DNA of 45,594 nt from Stomatobaculum longum (GCA_905370385.1 CAJPKN010000002.1:1-45594), one strand, 5' to 3'; numbered from the stretch's first letter, positions 8,107 through 16,724 are shown. The notes: a model not told the origin generated them from the letters alone. Translations and numbers: made by a program.

Positions 8107-8703
8107 ATGGACTACTACGGCAAACAAATCACAAGGCTCATGGAAGAGCTGTCCGCGCTGCCGGGCGTCGGAAGAAAGTCCGCGCAGCGCCTTGCGTTTC
8201 ATATTATCAACATGCCGCCGGAGCGCGTCGAGTCTTTGACCGACGCCATCCGCAGCGCACGGCAGAATGTGCGCTATTGCAAGGAATGTTTTACGCTGAC
8301 CGATGAGGATCTGTGCCCCATCTGTAAGAGTACCAAGCGAAATCACAGACAGATTATGGTGGTCGAGAACACGAGAGATCTCGCCGCCTATGAGAAAACA
8401 GGAAAATACGAAGGCGTCTACCATGTGTTGCACGGTGCCATTTCCCCGATGCTCGGCATCGGGCCCTCGGACATCAAGCTGAAAGAGCTGATGCGCCGCC
8501 TGGAGGGCGATGTGGAAGAGGTCATCATCGCGACCAATCCGAGTCTGGAGGGTGAGACCACAGCGATGTACATTGCAAAGCTGGTCAAACCGACCGGCAT
8601 TAAGGTCTCCAGAATTGCGAGCGGCGTGCCGGTGGGCGGCGATTTGGAATATATCGATGAGGTCACGCTCTTGCGTGCCTTGGAAGGAAGAACGGAGCTC
8701 TAG
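8107..8703 (+). CDS. recR: Recombination mediator RecR
   Basis: A 198-residue protein that with RecO helps load RecA onto SSB-coated single-stranded DNA at gaps. In order: a helix-hairpin-helix LPGVGRKSAQRLAF (18-31), a four-cysteine zinc finger (CKEC ... CPIC, about 58-75), a Toprim domain beginning MVVENTRDLAAYE, the conserved HGAISPMLGIGP, and a C-terminal segment with SRIASGVPVGGDLEY. The length matches the family. It starts 14 bp after ybaB with only a weak TAAGG ribosome binding site, so translational coupling to ybaB is likely. Confidence 0.96.
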   Translation: MDYYGKQITRLMEELSALPGVGRKSAQRLAFHIINMPPERVESLTDAIRSARQNVRYCKECFTLTDEDLCPICKSTKRNHRQIMVVENTRDLAAYEKTGKYEGVYHVLHGAISPMLGIGPSDIKLKELMRRLEGDVEEVIIATNPSLEGETTAMYIAKLVKPTGIKVSRIASGVPVGGDLEYIDEVTLLRALEGRTEL

Positions 8704-8722
8704 AGAGACGGAAAGGAAGCGG

Positions 8723-11700
8723 ATGGACAAGCACGAACTGAACGTAAAAGTAGAGCAGATGCGAAAGCAGGCGGGGCTTGGCGACTATCAGACGGCGGTG
8801 AAGATCGCCGATAAAATTGACTGGAGGCGTGTGTCAAATGTAAGTCTCCTGACGCAGGTCTCCGAGATTTATGAAAAGGTCGGGAAGTACGCGGAGGCAA
8901 AGGATATTCTGCTTCTGGCGGTCGAACGTACCCCGATGGGAAGAGGGCTGCTCTTTAAGCTGACGCAGCTTGCTCTGAAGGTAAACAGCATAGATGAGGC
9001 GGAGGAGTGCTTTGAGGAGTTTCAGAGACTTGCGCCCCAGGATACGCGCCAAAAGCTGCTCCGCTATCTGATACTCAAGGCAAAGGGGGCACAGCCGCAG
9101 CAGCTCATGCCGCCGCTTGAGGAGTATGTGAGCGAGGAACTCTCCGATGAGTGGATGTACGAACTCGCGGAACTCTACCACAGAGCCGGCATGCGGGAAG
9201 CCTGCCTGGACCTCTGTGACCGCATTACCATACTTTTCGGCACCGGCGAGTGGGTGCAAAAGGCCCTGCGCCTAAAGGCCGAGGGAGAAGGGGAGCCTCT
9301 CAACGAATATCAGCAGAGCATTCTGCAGGGCGAAATTTACTATCAGCCCACCGCGCCGCGTCAGAATGCGGTGCGCGAACCGGCACCGCTCACGACACCC
9401 TATGCGCAGCAACCCATGATGGCGACAGAGTACGGTACGCAGATGCCGTATCAGACCGCGGCAGCGCCGTACGGAATGGAGCCGGCGCCCGCGCTTGCGG
9501 AACAGTACGCGGCACCGATGACGCAGCCGCAGCCGACAGCGTTTGCGCAGCCTGCAGAGTTTACACAGCCTGCGGCATTTGCGCAGCCGGAAGAGAGTTA
9601 TGATCAGGCGCCGCTTCAGCAGGCTGCGCCGAGCGAAGAGCGCTATCGCAATGTCCCGACGTTTCAGACACCGGCGGCGGCTTCGACGGGAATCCCCTCC
9701 TGGACCGAAGCGGCCAAGCCGCAGGAAGCACCCGCACAGAATGATATCGATGCGGAGATCGATGCGCACCTTCGTCGTTTGGAAGAGGAGAAGCGGAACG
9801 GTGTAAGAGCCAAAGCCGCAGCGACGCCGGTAAGCACCGAGACCGTACAAGAGCCGTTGCGCGAGACAGCGGCAGAGCTTCGGGAGAGTGCGCTCCCGTC
9901 CGCGGAGGAGGATGCGCGCAGCGTGGAGCAGCGCTACCGTGAAGAAAGCGCCCGCCTCTCGCGGGACTATGTGGTCTCTAGCGGAGAGCGCAGCGAGACC
10001 TCCGAGTTCCCGGGAACGGAACAGCTCATGGTGGATCGCCTGCGCTATGAGGAAGAGAGCGAGGCGGCAAAACTGCGCGCCGAAGCGCGCGCGGCCGAGA
10101 CCGAAGAGGCCATTCGGCAGCGCGAGGCAAAACTCGACGAGACCAAGGTGCTGCCGAAACTCCCGGCCCAGGAGAGAAGAGAGCAGCTCGCGCGCGAAGA
10201 AGCGGCACTCCGTCGGATTGAGCAGGACAAAGAAGCCGAACAGATTAAAAAGAGTGTAATCGAGGCGGAAAAAAAGCCCGAGATTGAAGAGATGGCAAAG
10301 GAAAGCCCGGAAGCCGTGAGCGCTGCGGCGACGGAAGAAAAAGCGAGCCAAACGAAGCCCGCGGAAACAGTTGCCACTGCGGAAAAGCAGCCTCAGGCAG
10401 AAGCCGTCGCCGCAGAGAAGCAGCCTGTGGAAACGGCCGCTGCGGAAAAGCAGCCTCGGGAAGAAGCGGTCGCCGCGGACAAGCAGCCCGCGGAAACAGT
10501 TGCCACTGCGGAAAAGCAGTCTCAGGCAGAAGTCGTCGCTGCAGAGAAGCAGCCTGCGGAAACGGCCGCTGCGGAAAAACAGTCTGCGGAAGAGGGTGAG
10601 CTTGTCGAAGAGAGCGCGGAGGCAAGACGGGAAGTGCCGAGACAGCCGAAGTTGCTTCGTACACCGGGCTCCTTCAATGCCCTGATTGAAGGCAGAACGC
10701 CCGAGGAGGGCTTACAGTCCGCGGTGGAGCGCCTCAAGGAGGCGCAGGCCGTAACCGGATTTAAGCGTCCGGCGGCCAAGGTAAAGGCAGAGCGACTCAA
10801 TGTCTACGGCGTCCGAAACTCGGCGGAGAAGACCGCGGGACGCGACCTCATCATTGAAGAAGCGGGCGATTTAAGCGATGTGAGCCTCAGCGAGCTGATT
10901 CAGCTCATCGCGGCCGACGGCGGCATGCGCACCGTCCTTCTCATTGACAATCCGCTGCAGCTCACCAGACTTCGGGCTTCGCATCCGGAGGTCGAGACGG
11001 TTTTCCACACCGCGGATAAGCGGGAGGATGTAAAAGCCTACTTTGCCGCGGAGGCAAAGTTCCGTGAGGCGGAGGCACGCCTACGGGAAGAGGCGGTTAA
11101 GACCGCGCTCGAAGCGAAGGAGGCGCGCCGCAAAGAAGAGGAGGCGAAACGCGCGGAGGAAGAGGCAAGACGCGCGGAAGAAGAGGCGAGACGCCTTGCC
11201 GAGCGCGAAGCCGCCGAGAATGCGCGGAAGGCTGCGGAGGCCGCGGCCGCTGCGGCGGAAGCGAAAGCTGCGGCCGAAAGAGAAGAGGAAGCGCGGCGAA
11301 AGGAAGAAGAGGCACGGCGCGCGGAAGAACTTTTGAACCGCGTGGCGGAAGAAATCATTGTCCGCGAACCGGAGACAGTCCCGGCGGCGCGCGCGGAAGC
11401 GGAGGCACAGCGCCCCGCGCAGCGAGCGGTGCCGCGTGCGGAGGACAGGGCGAAACTTGATGCCGAGAGGAGGCGGGCCAAGGAGAATGAACTCCTGACG
11501 AAGGATGCCTTCGCGAATTACGCCGCCGCATATGCGCGGAACATAGACTGTGTCATGACCGGAAAGAGCATGAATGCGCTCTATGAGAGAATTGAATTGT
11601 TACAGGAAGACGGTGTGAGCCTCACGCGAAAGAATGCGGAAATTTTAATCGAAGAGGCGGCAGATCACGCGGAGAGACCGCCGCTCGGAAGAAGACTCAG

Positions 11701-11770
11701 CGGACTCTTCTCGAAGCGCTATAATAAGGACGGTCTCTTAATCCTGAAAGAAGAGGATTTCTTAGGCTGA
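8723..11770 (+). CDS. TPR and coiled-coil low-complexity protein, unknown function
   Basis: A 1015-residue soluble protein with no signal peptide. Residues 1-190 are TPR-like helical pairs (such as EIYEKVGKYAEAKDILLLAV). Residues 210-330 are rich in Gln, Pro, Ala and Tyr. Residues 545-628 hold an imperfect 43-residue tandem repeat built from 10-11-residue units ending AEKQ. A short globular segment follows (about 692-772, LIIEEAGDLSDVSLSELIQL...), then a long Ala/Glu/Arg coiled coil (about 776-872) and a C-terminal domain (about 923-1015). I place the start at the ATG at 8723, with a GGAAAGGAAG site, rather than earlier in the open frame inside recR. It overlaps the CvpA-like gene by one base (TGATG). 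A cytoplasmic scaffold role is inference; no enzyme motif is visible. Confidence 0.8.
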   Translation: MDKHELNVKVEQMRKQAGLGDYQTAVKIADKIDWRRVSNVSLLTQVSEIYEKVGKYAEAKDILLLAVERTPMGRGLLFKLTQLALKVNSIDEAEECFEEFQRLAPQDTRQKLLRYLILKAKGAQPQQLMPPLEEYVSEELSDEWMYELAELYHRAGMREACLDLCDRITILFGTGEWVQKALRLKAEGEGEPLNEYQQSILQGEIYYQPTAPRQNAVREPAPLTTPYAQQPMMATEYGTQMPYQTAAAPYGMEPAPALAEQYAAPMTQPQPTAFAQPAEFTQPAAFAQPEESYDQAPLQQAAPSEERYRNVPTFQTPAAASTGIPSWTEAAKPQEAPAQNDIDAEIDAHLRRLEEEKRNGVRAKAAATPVSTETVQEPLRETAAELRESALPSAEEDARSVEQRYREESARLSRDYVVSSGERSETSEFPGTEQLMVDRLRYEEESEAAKLRAEARAAETEEAIRQREAKLDETKVLPKLPAQERREQLAREEAALRRIEQDKEAEQIKKSVIEAEKKPEIEEMAKESPEAVSAAATEEKASQTKPAETVATAEKQPQAEAVAAEKQPVETAAAEKQPREEAVAADKQPAETVATAEKQSQAEVVAAEKQPAETAAAEKQSAEEGELVEESAEARREVPRQPKLLRTPGSFNALIEGRTPEEGLQSAVERLKEAQAVTGFKRPAAKVKAERLNVYGVRNSAEKTAGRDLIIEEAGDLSDVSLSELIQLIAADGGMRTVLLIDNPLQLTRLRASHPEVETVFHTADKREDVKAYFAAEAKFREAEARLREEAVKTALEAKEARRKEEEAKRAEEEARRAEEEARRLAEREAAENARKAAEAAAAAAEAKAAAEREEEARRKEEEARRAEELLNRVAEEIIVREPETVPAARAEAEAQRPAQRAVPRAEDRAKLDAERRRAKENELLTKDAFANYAAAYARNIDCVMTGKSMNALYERIELLQEDGVSLTRKNAEILIEEAADHAERPPLGRRLSGLFSKRYNKDGLLILKEEDFLG
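10358..10605 (+). repeat. In-frame 129-bp tandem repeat
   Basis: Two copies of a 129-bp unit, the second partial, begin near 10361 and 10490 (both start GCGGAAACAGTTGCCACTGC). Each is made of shorter 30-33-bp units encoding variants of PAETVATAEKQ. The near identity of the two copies suggests recent duplication. Confidence 0.85.
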
Positions 11771-12507
11771 TGGCGGTACAAGTCACAGCCTGGCTCGACC
11801 GGAATTGGTTCACGCTCTTAATCGCTCTGTTTTTGCTCGGAATGACACTGGACGGTCACCGGAGAGGCTTTCTGCGTCTCACGGTGAGCGCCCTTGCCCT
11901 GATTCTCACGACGCTGTTTGCGCGGGTTGCGCTCCCGAGTACGGCGAGTTTTTTGGCAAAAAACACGGGGATGCAGGCGGCTGCCGAGCGGTATATTACC
12001 GAAAAGATAGGCTTGGACACAGTGACGGATCGCCAGACCGCAGACAGCGCGGGACAGGACCGCGTCATTGAAAATCTGCCCATACCGGATAATTTTAAAC
12101 AGGGACTCCGCAAAAATAACACGACGGAAGCCTGGCAGGCAGTCGGCGCGACAGAGTTTCAGCAGTATGCCGCGGATTTTTTGGGGCGAACGCTCCTGAA
12201 TTACCTCGGCTTCACCTTGCTTTTCCTTCTGTTTCGCATGTTGCTCCACTGTGTATTCCGTTTTTTGAATTTGTTTACCGCACTCCCCGTGATTCACGGC
12301 ATGAATCAAATTGCGGGAGCCGCACTGGGCTTGGCGGAGGGGCTCTTTTTCCTCTGGCTCGGCTTCCTCATCCTGAATCTCTTTCAGTATACGCCGATCG
12401 GCAGCGGCATACTGGGGCAGGTAGAGGCAAGCCCCTGGGTGTATTTCCTTTATCGGAATAACCTCTTGCTGAGCGCGCTCGGCAATCTGTGGCAGGGAAT
12501 TTTCTGA
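11770..12507 (+). CDS. CvpA-family membrane protein
   Basis: A 245-residue membrane protein. The first segment WFTLLIALFLLGMTLDGHRRGFLR carries the short GxRRGF motif seen early in CvpA proteins, followed by a second hydrophobic segment (about 35-55), a soluble loop of about 85 residues and two or three C-terminal membrane segments (about 142-165, 180-205). The CvpA family is named for a role in colicin V production in E. coli, but its biochemical role is unclear. The start overlaps the previous stop (TGATG), so expression is coupled to the TPR/coiled-coil protein. The long extracytoplasmic loop is larger than in typical 160-residue CvpA proteins. Confidence 0.75.
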   Translation: MAVQVTAWLDRNWFTLLIALFLLGMTLDGHRRGFLRLTVSALALILTTLFARVALPSTASFLAKNTGMQAAAERYITEKIGLDTVTDRQTADSAGQDRVIENLPIPDNFKQGLRKNNTTEAWQAVGATEFQQYAADFLGRTLLNYLGFTLLFLLFRMLLHCVFRFLNLFTALPVIHGMNQIAGAALGLAEGLFFLWLGFLILNLFQYTPIGSGILGQVEASPWVYFLYRNNLLLSALGNLWQGIF

Positions 12508-12540
12508 ATTTTGCTTTCCCGTGCTTGCAAAGCGGAAATC

Positions 12541-12576
12541 AAAAAAGCTCGAATCCGTTCGGATTCGAGCTTTTTG
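12541..12576. terminator. Bidirectional intrinsic terminator
   Basis: A perfect 10-bp stem GCTCGAATCC (12547-12556) / GGATTCGAGC (12561-12570), loop GTTC, is flanked by A and T runs. It ends the recR-cvpA operon on the plus strand and the repeat-protein gene on the minus strand. Confidence 0.93.
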
Positions 12577-12599
12577 TTTGTCGAAAAGCCTGTGTATAT

Positions 12600-13811
12600 T
12601 CAAGGATTCAGAGGCTCTACCGTCTGAATGGCTGCGGTAGATCCGCTCTTTTTGCTCTCACGTGTTGCGGAGGGCCCGCTTTTTCCGCCGGAAATGGTCT
12701 CGCCGGGCGCGGGTGCACCGCTGTTATTCACTGCGTTCGCCTTACTGCTCGTCTTTGCCGCGGAAGTTTCCTTTGCCTTGGAGCTTGCTGCCGTGGTCTT
12801 GGCGGCAGCGGAAGTCTCCTTAGCCTTGGAGCTTGCTGCCGTGGTCTTACTTGCCGCGGAAGTCTCCTTAGCCTTGGAGCTTGCTGCCGTGGTCTTACCT
12901 GCCGCGGAAGTCTCCTTTGCCTTGGAACTAGCGGCCGTGGTCTTAGCGGCCGCGGAAGTCTCCTTTGCCTTAGAGCTTGCGGCCGTAGTCTTAGCGGCCG
13001 CGGAAGTCTCTTTTGCCTTAGAACTTGCGGCAGCGGTTGTTGACGCGCTGCTCGTCTTTTTCTGCGTTTTACTGCTTTTACCGCTGTTCTTTTCTGCGGA
13101 ACTCTCTTCCTCGGCAGTGGTTTCCTTGGTCTTATCATCCGTGCCGTAGGTGTGGTACTCGTGGCTGTTGTCGCCGCCGTTCCCCATCGCATCGAGCTCG
13201 GTGAAGTTCGCAACCGCCTCGTGGCCCAGCTGATCGGATATATGGACTTCCAGGCGCGAGGTCAAAACCTGAAATACGGCTTTGTTCTCGCTCTCATCGA
13301 TGCTGCTCGGAAGAACACGCTCCTCATCGGCATCCATGGCATAGATGGAGTCGTAGTTAATGCCGGACTGCGGATCGTCAAAGCTCACGGTTAACATATT
13401 GCCGTCGAGCTCATCGCCCGAAATCAACGGCGGCTGGTCATCCACAGAGCCTATGTGCTCGTACTGGGTGCGGTGCATGCCGTTGATGTAGCGAACCGTG
13501 ACTTCCAGAGTTCCGTTTTTATCGACCGAAGCCTTATAGTGGCCACCGCCGAGGTTCTCGAGATTCAGCGGTGTATCATCCAGCTTGACCTCAAATGCGG
13601 CGAGCGGCAGGCGCGGGTGCATCTCCACTTGGATTTCCGCCGTGCGAAAATCGGAAGACTCCTCAATATGAAGCTTAAACTTGGGACGCAGGGTCACCAA
13701 GAAAAAGATCAGGAGATTGATGAGGAGAAAGGGGATAATATAGAAGAGAACCACATTGCCCGGTTTCTTTTCTTCACCCGGATTCGGATTTCTCTGCTCC
13801 TCGTTGGCCAT
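12600..13811 (-). CDS. Membrane-anchored protein with Ser/Thr/Ala/Lys-rich tandem repeats
   Basis: A 403-residue protein I cannot assign to a named family. A charged cytoplasmic N-terminus (1-18) precedes one hydrophobic anchor (19-40, VVLFYIIPFLL...). Residues 43-220 are beta-rich and look like one or two Ig-like domains (DDQPPLISGDELDGNMLTVS is typical of such strands). Residues 225-260 are Ser/Thr/Lys-rich, and residues 259-350 are five to six copies of the 16-residue unit AKETSAAAKTTAASSK. The repeat-rich tail resembles extended, often glycosylated or wall-threading surface stalks (inference). The ATG at 13809-13811 follows an AAAGGAG site and an extended -10 promoter. It is divergent from the secreted deacetylase. 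Confidence 0.78.
   Translation of the reverse strand: MANEEQRNPNPGEEKKPGNVVLFYIIPFLLINLLIFFLVTLRPKFKLHIEESSDFRTAEIQVEMHPRLPLAAFEVKLDDTPLNLENLGGGHYKASVDKNGTLEVTVRYINGMHRTQYEHIGSVDDQPPLISGDELDGNMLTVSFDDPQSGINYDSIYAMDADEERVLPSSIDESENKAVFQVLTSRLEVHISDQLGHEAVANFTELDAMGNGGDNSHEYHTYGTDDKTKETTAEEESSAEKNSGKSSKTQKKTSSASTTAAASSKAKETSAAAKTTAASSKAKETSAAAKTTAASSKAKETSAAGKTTAASSKAKETSAASKTTAASSKAKETSAAAKTTAASSKAKETSAAKTSSKANAVNNSGAPAPGETISGGKSGPSATRESKKSGSTAAIQTVEPLNP
12763..13035. repeat. 48-bp tandem repeat array inside the anchored surface protein
   Basis: Copies begin at 12763, 12811, 12859, 12907, 12955 and 13003, exactly 48 bp apart, each starting GAAGTCTCC or a close variant; the last is partial. 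The array is in frame and encodes 16-residue units. Copies differ mainly at synonymous or Ala/Gly/Ser positions. Confidence 0.95.
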
Positions 13812-13849
13812 AGGACTCCTTTCAATATAACTGGTCTGTATTTTTTCTC

Positions 13850-13878
13850 ATTCTAACATTTACCGGGGAGGCGGGCAA
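13850..13878 (-). promoter_or_regulatory. Promoter of the anchored repeat protein
   Basis: On the minus strand, TTGCCC (13873-13878) and TAGAAT (13850-13855) have a 17-bp spacer, and TG precedes the -10 by one base (extended -10). Confidence 0.65.
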
Positions 13879-13933
13879 GAGCGCATTCCGTCGAAACTTT
13901 TCCGCTTTGGGGGGTGGTTATGGAAGGGAAACG

Positions 13934-13942
13934 TGTTATAAT
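13934..13942 (+). promoter_or_regulatory. Extended -10 promoter of the deacetylase gene
   Basis: TGTTATAAT ends at 13942, a consensus TATAAT with an upstream TG. No good -35 is visible. The leader to the ATG at 14046 is about 95 nt. Confidence 0.6.
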
Positions 13943-14045
13943 GGAGCTTACCATGCGCGAAGACTTGCGTTTCGCTGCGTGGCATTTTGTGCTTCTCAGG
14001 CAAAACGGGGGAAATATTTAAGAAGAGGAGGCAGAAGAGAAAGCT

Positions 14046-15239
14046 ATGATAAGACAGTCTATTTTTCGGCGCATTGCTGCGGTTGCACTTTCGTTTGCAA
14101 TGGCGCTTGGTATGAGCAATGTTTCGGGAGATCTCACCGCACCGGTTCACGCGGAAGAGGGCAAGGTAGTCCTCGCCTATGAGATGGAGTACAAGGGACA
14201 GGGGTGGACCGGTTGGACCGAAGACAACCACTACCTGAGCCGCACGGGGACCTACCCGACGGCATTTCGCGCGGCACTCAGAGAGCAGCCGTCCGGAATG
14301 TCGGGGACCATTAAGTACCAGGTCAATGTGAGCGGCAGCGGTTGGACCGGCGTCAAGGAAAACGGTGCGGTTGCAGGCGTGGAGGGCGGAACGGCTCCGC
14401 TTGAGGGGGTGCGCGTCTGGCTGAACGGAGAACTTGCGTCTTCCTACGATGTATACACCAAGGCACAGGTGAACGGCCAGTGGCTCGACTGGGTTACGAA
14501 CGGTCAGGACGCGGGCAAGGTCGGCGTGGGGACCCACATTGACGGCGTTCGCATTGCGGTGGTCAAGAAGGGCGAGACGCCCGCGGAAGTGGCACCGGCA
14601 ACGGTGCGGCAGGTTGACCCGAACCGCCCGATGGTCGCTCTTACCTTTGACGACGGACCGAGCAAGTACGATGCACAGATTCTCTCGGCACTTGAGGCAA
14701 ACGGCGGCCGTGCGACCTTCTTCATGGTCGGAAACTTGGTTCCGCGCTATCAGAAGACCGTGCAGCGCATGGCACAGGACGGCATGGAGCTCGGCAATCA
14801 CAGCTGGGCGCACGAGAACCTCGCAAAGCTCAGCGGTGCTGCGGTGAGAGAATCCATTGAGAAGACCAATCGCGCCATTAAGGAGGCAACCGGCCAGACA
14901 GCAACGCTGGTACGCCCGCCCTACGGTTCTCTCGGCGGTCAGGCGCGTCCCACGCTTGCGGCAATGGGCTATTCGGCAACCCTCTGGGACATCGATACCC
15001 TGGACTGGAAGACAAAGAATGCGGATAACACGGTCAATGTCGTTCTGAGTCAGGTAAAGGACGGCGACATCATCCTCATGCACAGCATCTATGCGCAGAG
15101 CGCGGCGGCTGCGGAGCGCTTAATTCCGGAGCTCACAAAGCGCGGCTATCAGCTGGTCACCGTGAGTGAAATGGCGGCGGCACGCGGCGTCACAATGCAG
15201 GCGGGACACAGCTACGGTTCCTTCCATAAGAAAAAGTGA
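14046..15239 (+). CDS. Secreted ChW-repeat polysaccharide deacetylase
   Basis: A 397-residue secreted enzyme likely to remove acetyl groups from peptidoglycan GlcNAc or another envelope glycan. A signal peptide (1-36, ending PVHA) precedes two to three ChW-type repeats (about 41-172), recognised by GWTGW, SGSGWTGVKENG and GVRVWLNG patterns with a final GTHIDGVRI. The NodB domain (about 196-380) has TFDDGP (200-205; D202, D203), the metal ligands H252 and H256 in NHSWAH, RPPYG (290-294), DTLDW (317-321) and LMHS with H346, so all catalytic motifs are present. An AGGAGG site lies 15 bases upstream of the ATG. The last four bases overlap the GTG start of holA. Confidence 0.92.
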   Translation: MIRQSIFRRIAAVALSFAMALGMSNVSGDLTAPVHAEEGKVVLAYEMEYKGQGWTGWTEDNHYLSRTGTYPTAFRAALREQPSGMSGTIKYQVNVSGSGWTGVKENGAVAGVEGGTAPLEGVRVWLNGELASSYDVYTKAQVNGQWLDWVTNGQDAGKVGVGTHIDGVRIAVVKKGETPAEVAPATVRQVDPNRPMVALTFDDGPSKYDAQILSALEANGGRATFFMVGNLVPRYQKTVQRMAQDGMELGNHSWAHENLAKLSGAAVRESIEKTNRAIKEATGQTATLVRPPYGSLGGQARPTLAAMGYSATLWDIDTLDWKTKNADNTVNVVLSQVKDGDIILMHSIYAQSAAAAERLIPELTKRGYQLVTVSEMAAARGVTMQAGHSYGSFHKKK

Positions 15240-16228
15240 GTACAGCAGAACTTGAGAGCGCACTGAAAAGCGGTGCGTTCTCGCGGGCCTATCTTCTTTG
15301 CGGAGAGGAAAGCTATCTCCGCAGGAATTATAAGGCCCGCTTTTTTTCTCGGTTCGGGACAGACAGCATGAATGCGAGCCTGCTTCAGGAAGAGGCGGCG
15401 AGCGAAGATAACATCATTGCCGCGGCGGATACCTTGCCCTTCTTTGCGGAGCGGCGCCTCGTCTTTGTCGAGGAGAGCGGACTCTTTCAAAGAAGCGCGG
15501 ATAAGCTCGCGGATTACATTCCCGCTTTGCCGGAGAGCACGCTCTTGGTCTTTTCCGAGCGCGCGGTGGATAAGCGCGGCAGGCTTTATAAGGCGCTGCA
15601 AAAGCACGGGGCGGTGGTCGAGTGCGAACATCCCTCCGAGCGGGATTTAAAGCTCTGGGCGGCGCGCTATCTGCTTCGGAGCGGCAAGAAAATTCAAGAG
15701 TCGGTCCTGGAGCGCTTTTTATCGCAAGTCGGCGGTGACATGGAAGCACTCAGCGGAGAACTCGAGAAGCTGATTGCCTATCTCGGCGAACGCGAGGTGG
15801 TCACGCGGGAGGATGTCGCGGCGATTGCTTCGGTCTCGGTGGAAAACCGTATCTTCGATATGATCGCGGCGAGCTGTGAACGGAAGACCGCGCAGGCGCT
15901 TGCGTTGTACGGCGACCTCTTGTCGCTCAAGGAGTCGCCGGGGCGCATCCTCTCGCTGTTGAGCCGGCAATACCGCCAATTGCGTCTTGTCAAAGCCTTT
16001 GCGGCGGAAGGCAAGCGGGAAAAGGAGATTGCGGAGCTCAGCGCACAGCCCCAGTGGCTGGTGCGGAAACTCCTGCAAATGGGGCGGCAGCTGTCCCTCG
16101 GCGGCCTCGTTGCGGCAGAACGGCGTGCGGCGAGCTTGGAAACCGCCTACAAATCCGGGCGCTTAAGCGACCAGCTTGCGGTTGAGCTGCTGCTGTGCGG
16201 CGGCGATTTGACAGACTATTGTCCGTGA
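15236..16228 (+). CDS. holA: DNA polymerase III subunit delta
   Basis: A 330-residue clamp-loader subunit that opens the beta clamp for loading on DNA, working with the dnaX product. The N-terminus AYLLCGEESYLRR is the usual HolA pattern, followed by TLPFFAERRLVFVEES, the LEKLIAYLGEREVVTREDV segment and the C-terminal helical collar with LLSRQYRQLRLVKAF. The start is GTG within GTGA, overlapping the deacetylase stop, so translation is coupled to that gene; this is a curious pairing of a secreted enzyme and a replication subunit. The length fits the family. Confidence 0.93.
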   Translation: MSTAELESALKSGAFSRAYLLCGEESYLRRNYKARFFSRFGTDSMNASLLQEEAASEDNIIAAADTLPFFAERRLVFVEESGLFQRSADKLADYIPALPESTLLVFSERAVDKRGRLYKALQKHGAVVECEHPSERDLKLWAARYLLRSGKKIQESVLERFLSQVGGDMEALSGELEKLIAYLGEREVVTREDVAAIASVSVENRIFDMIAASCERKTAQALALYGDLLSLKESPGRILSLLSRQYRQLRLVKAFAAEGKREKEIAELSAQPQWLVRKLLQMGRQLSLGGLVAAERRAASLETAYKSGRLSDQLAVELLLCGGDLTDYCP

Positions 16229-16298
16229 AATTGTACAATTTTTAACAAACAGCCGCCGGAAAAATGTGAAAATAATACAGAAAAAGCCGAAAAGTGCA

Positions 16299-16327
16299 TT
16301 GACACGCATCATAATGTTTGCTATAGT
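16299..16327 (+). promoter_or_regulatory. Promoter of the cold-shock gene
   Basis: TTGACA (16299-16304) and TATAGT (16322-16327) are 17 bp apart. Transcription would start near 16334, giving a leader of about 125 nt before the ATG at 16459. Long leaders are common in cold-shock genes and can act as temperature-sensitive RNA; I do not see a known conserved motif. Confidence 0.8.
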
Positions 16328-16458
16328 TACATTGTGATTTGAGTGGACACGGATACGCGCGACGGCAGAGATCATGCAGTTCCATCCATGGTCGAGTTGT
16401 GGCGCGCTTTGTTGCCCCGGGGGATTACGGATTATTTTTTATTTCATGGAGGCAGAAA

Positions 16459-16665
16459 ATGCACAACGGAACAGTTAAGTGGTTCAACGCAACGAAGGGT
16501 TATGGTTTCATCACGGACGATGCTGATAAGAGCGAGATTTTCGTTCACTTCTCCGGCATCAACTCTGAGGGCTACAAGACCCTTGAGGACGGCCAGAAGG
16601 TCACGTTTGAAGTTGCAGACGGCAACAGAGGACCGCAGGCAGTCAACGTAACGGCTGTTCAGTAA
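16459..16665 (+). CDS. csp: Cold-shock domain protein
   Basis: A 68-residue single-domain cold-shock protein that binds single-stranded RNA and DNA and melts RNA structure. It has the RNP1 motif KGYGFI and the RNP2 motif IFVHF, plus the usual [10 protein letters not shown] start. The start is the ATG at 16459 behind a GGAGG site (16448-16452), not the earlier in-frame codons in the leader. It is a monocistronic unit with its own promoter and terminator. Confidence 0.96.
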   Translation: MHNGTVKWFNATKGYGFITDDADKSEIFVHFSGINSEGYKTLEDGQKVTFEVADGNRGPQAVNVTAVQ

Positions 16666-16724
16666 GCTTATCCCACACGAGGGCTAAATAAGCTGCGGCA
16701 AGCGATACAACTGAGATGGAACAG

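Noticed and set aside
12763-13035. Possible CRISPR array
   Set aside because: The repeats are directly adjacent without unique spacers, and are in frame inside a protein gene.
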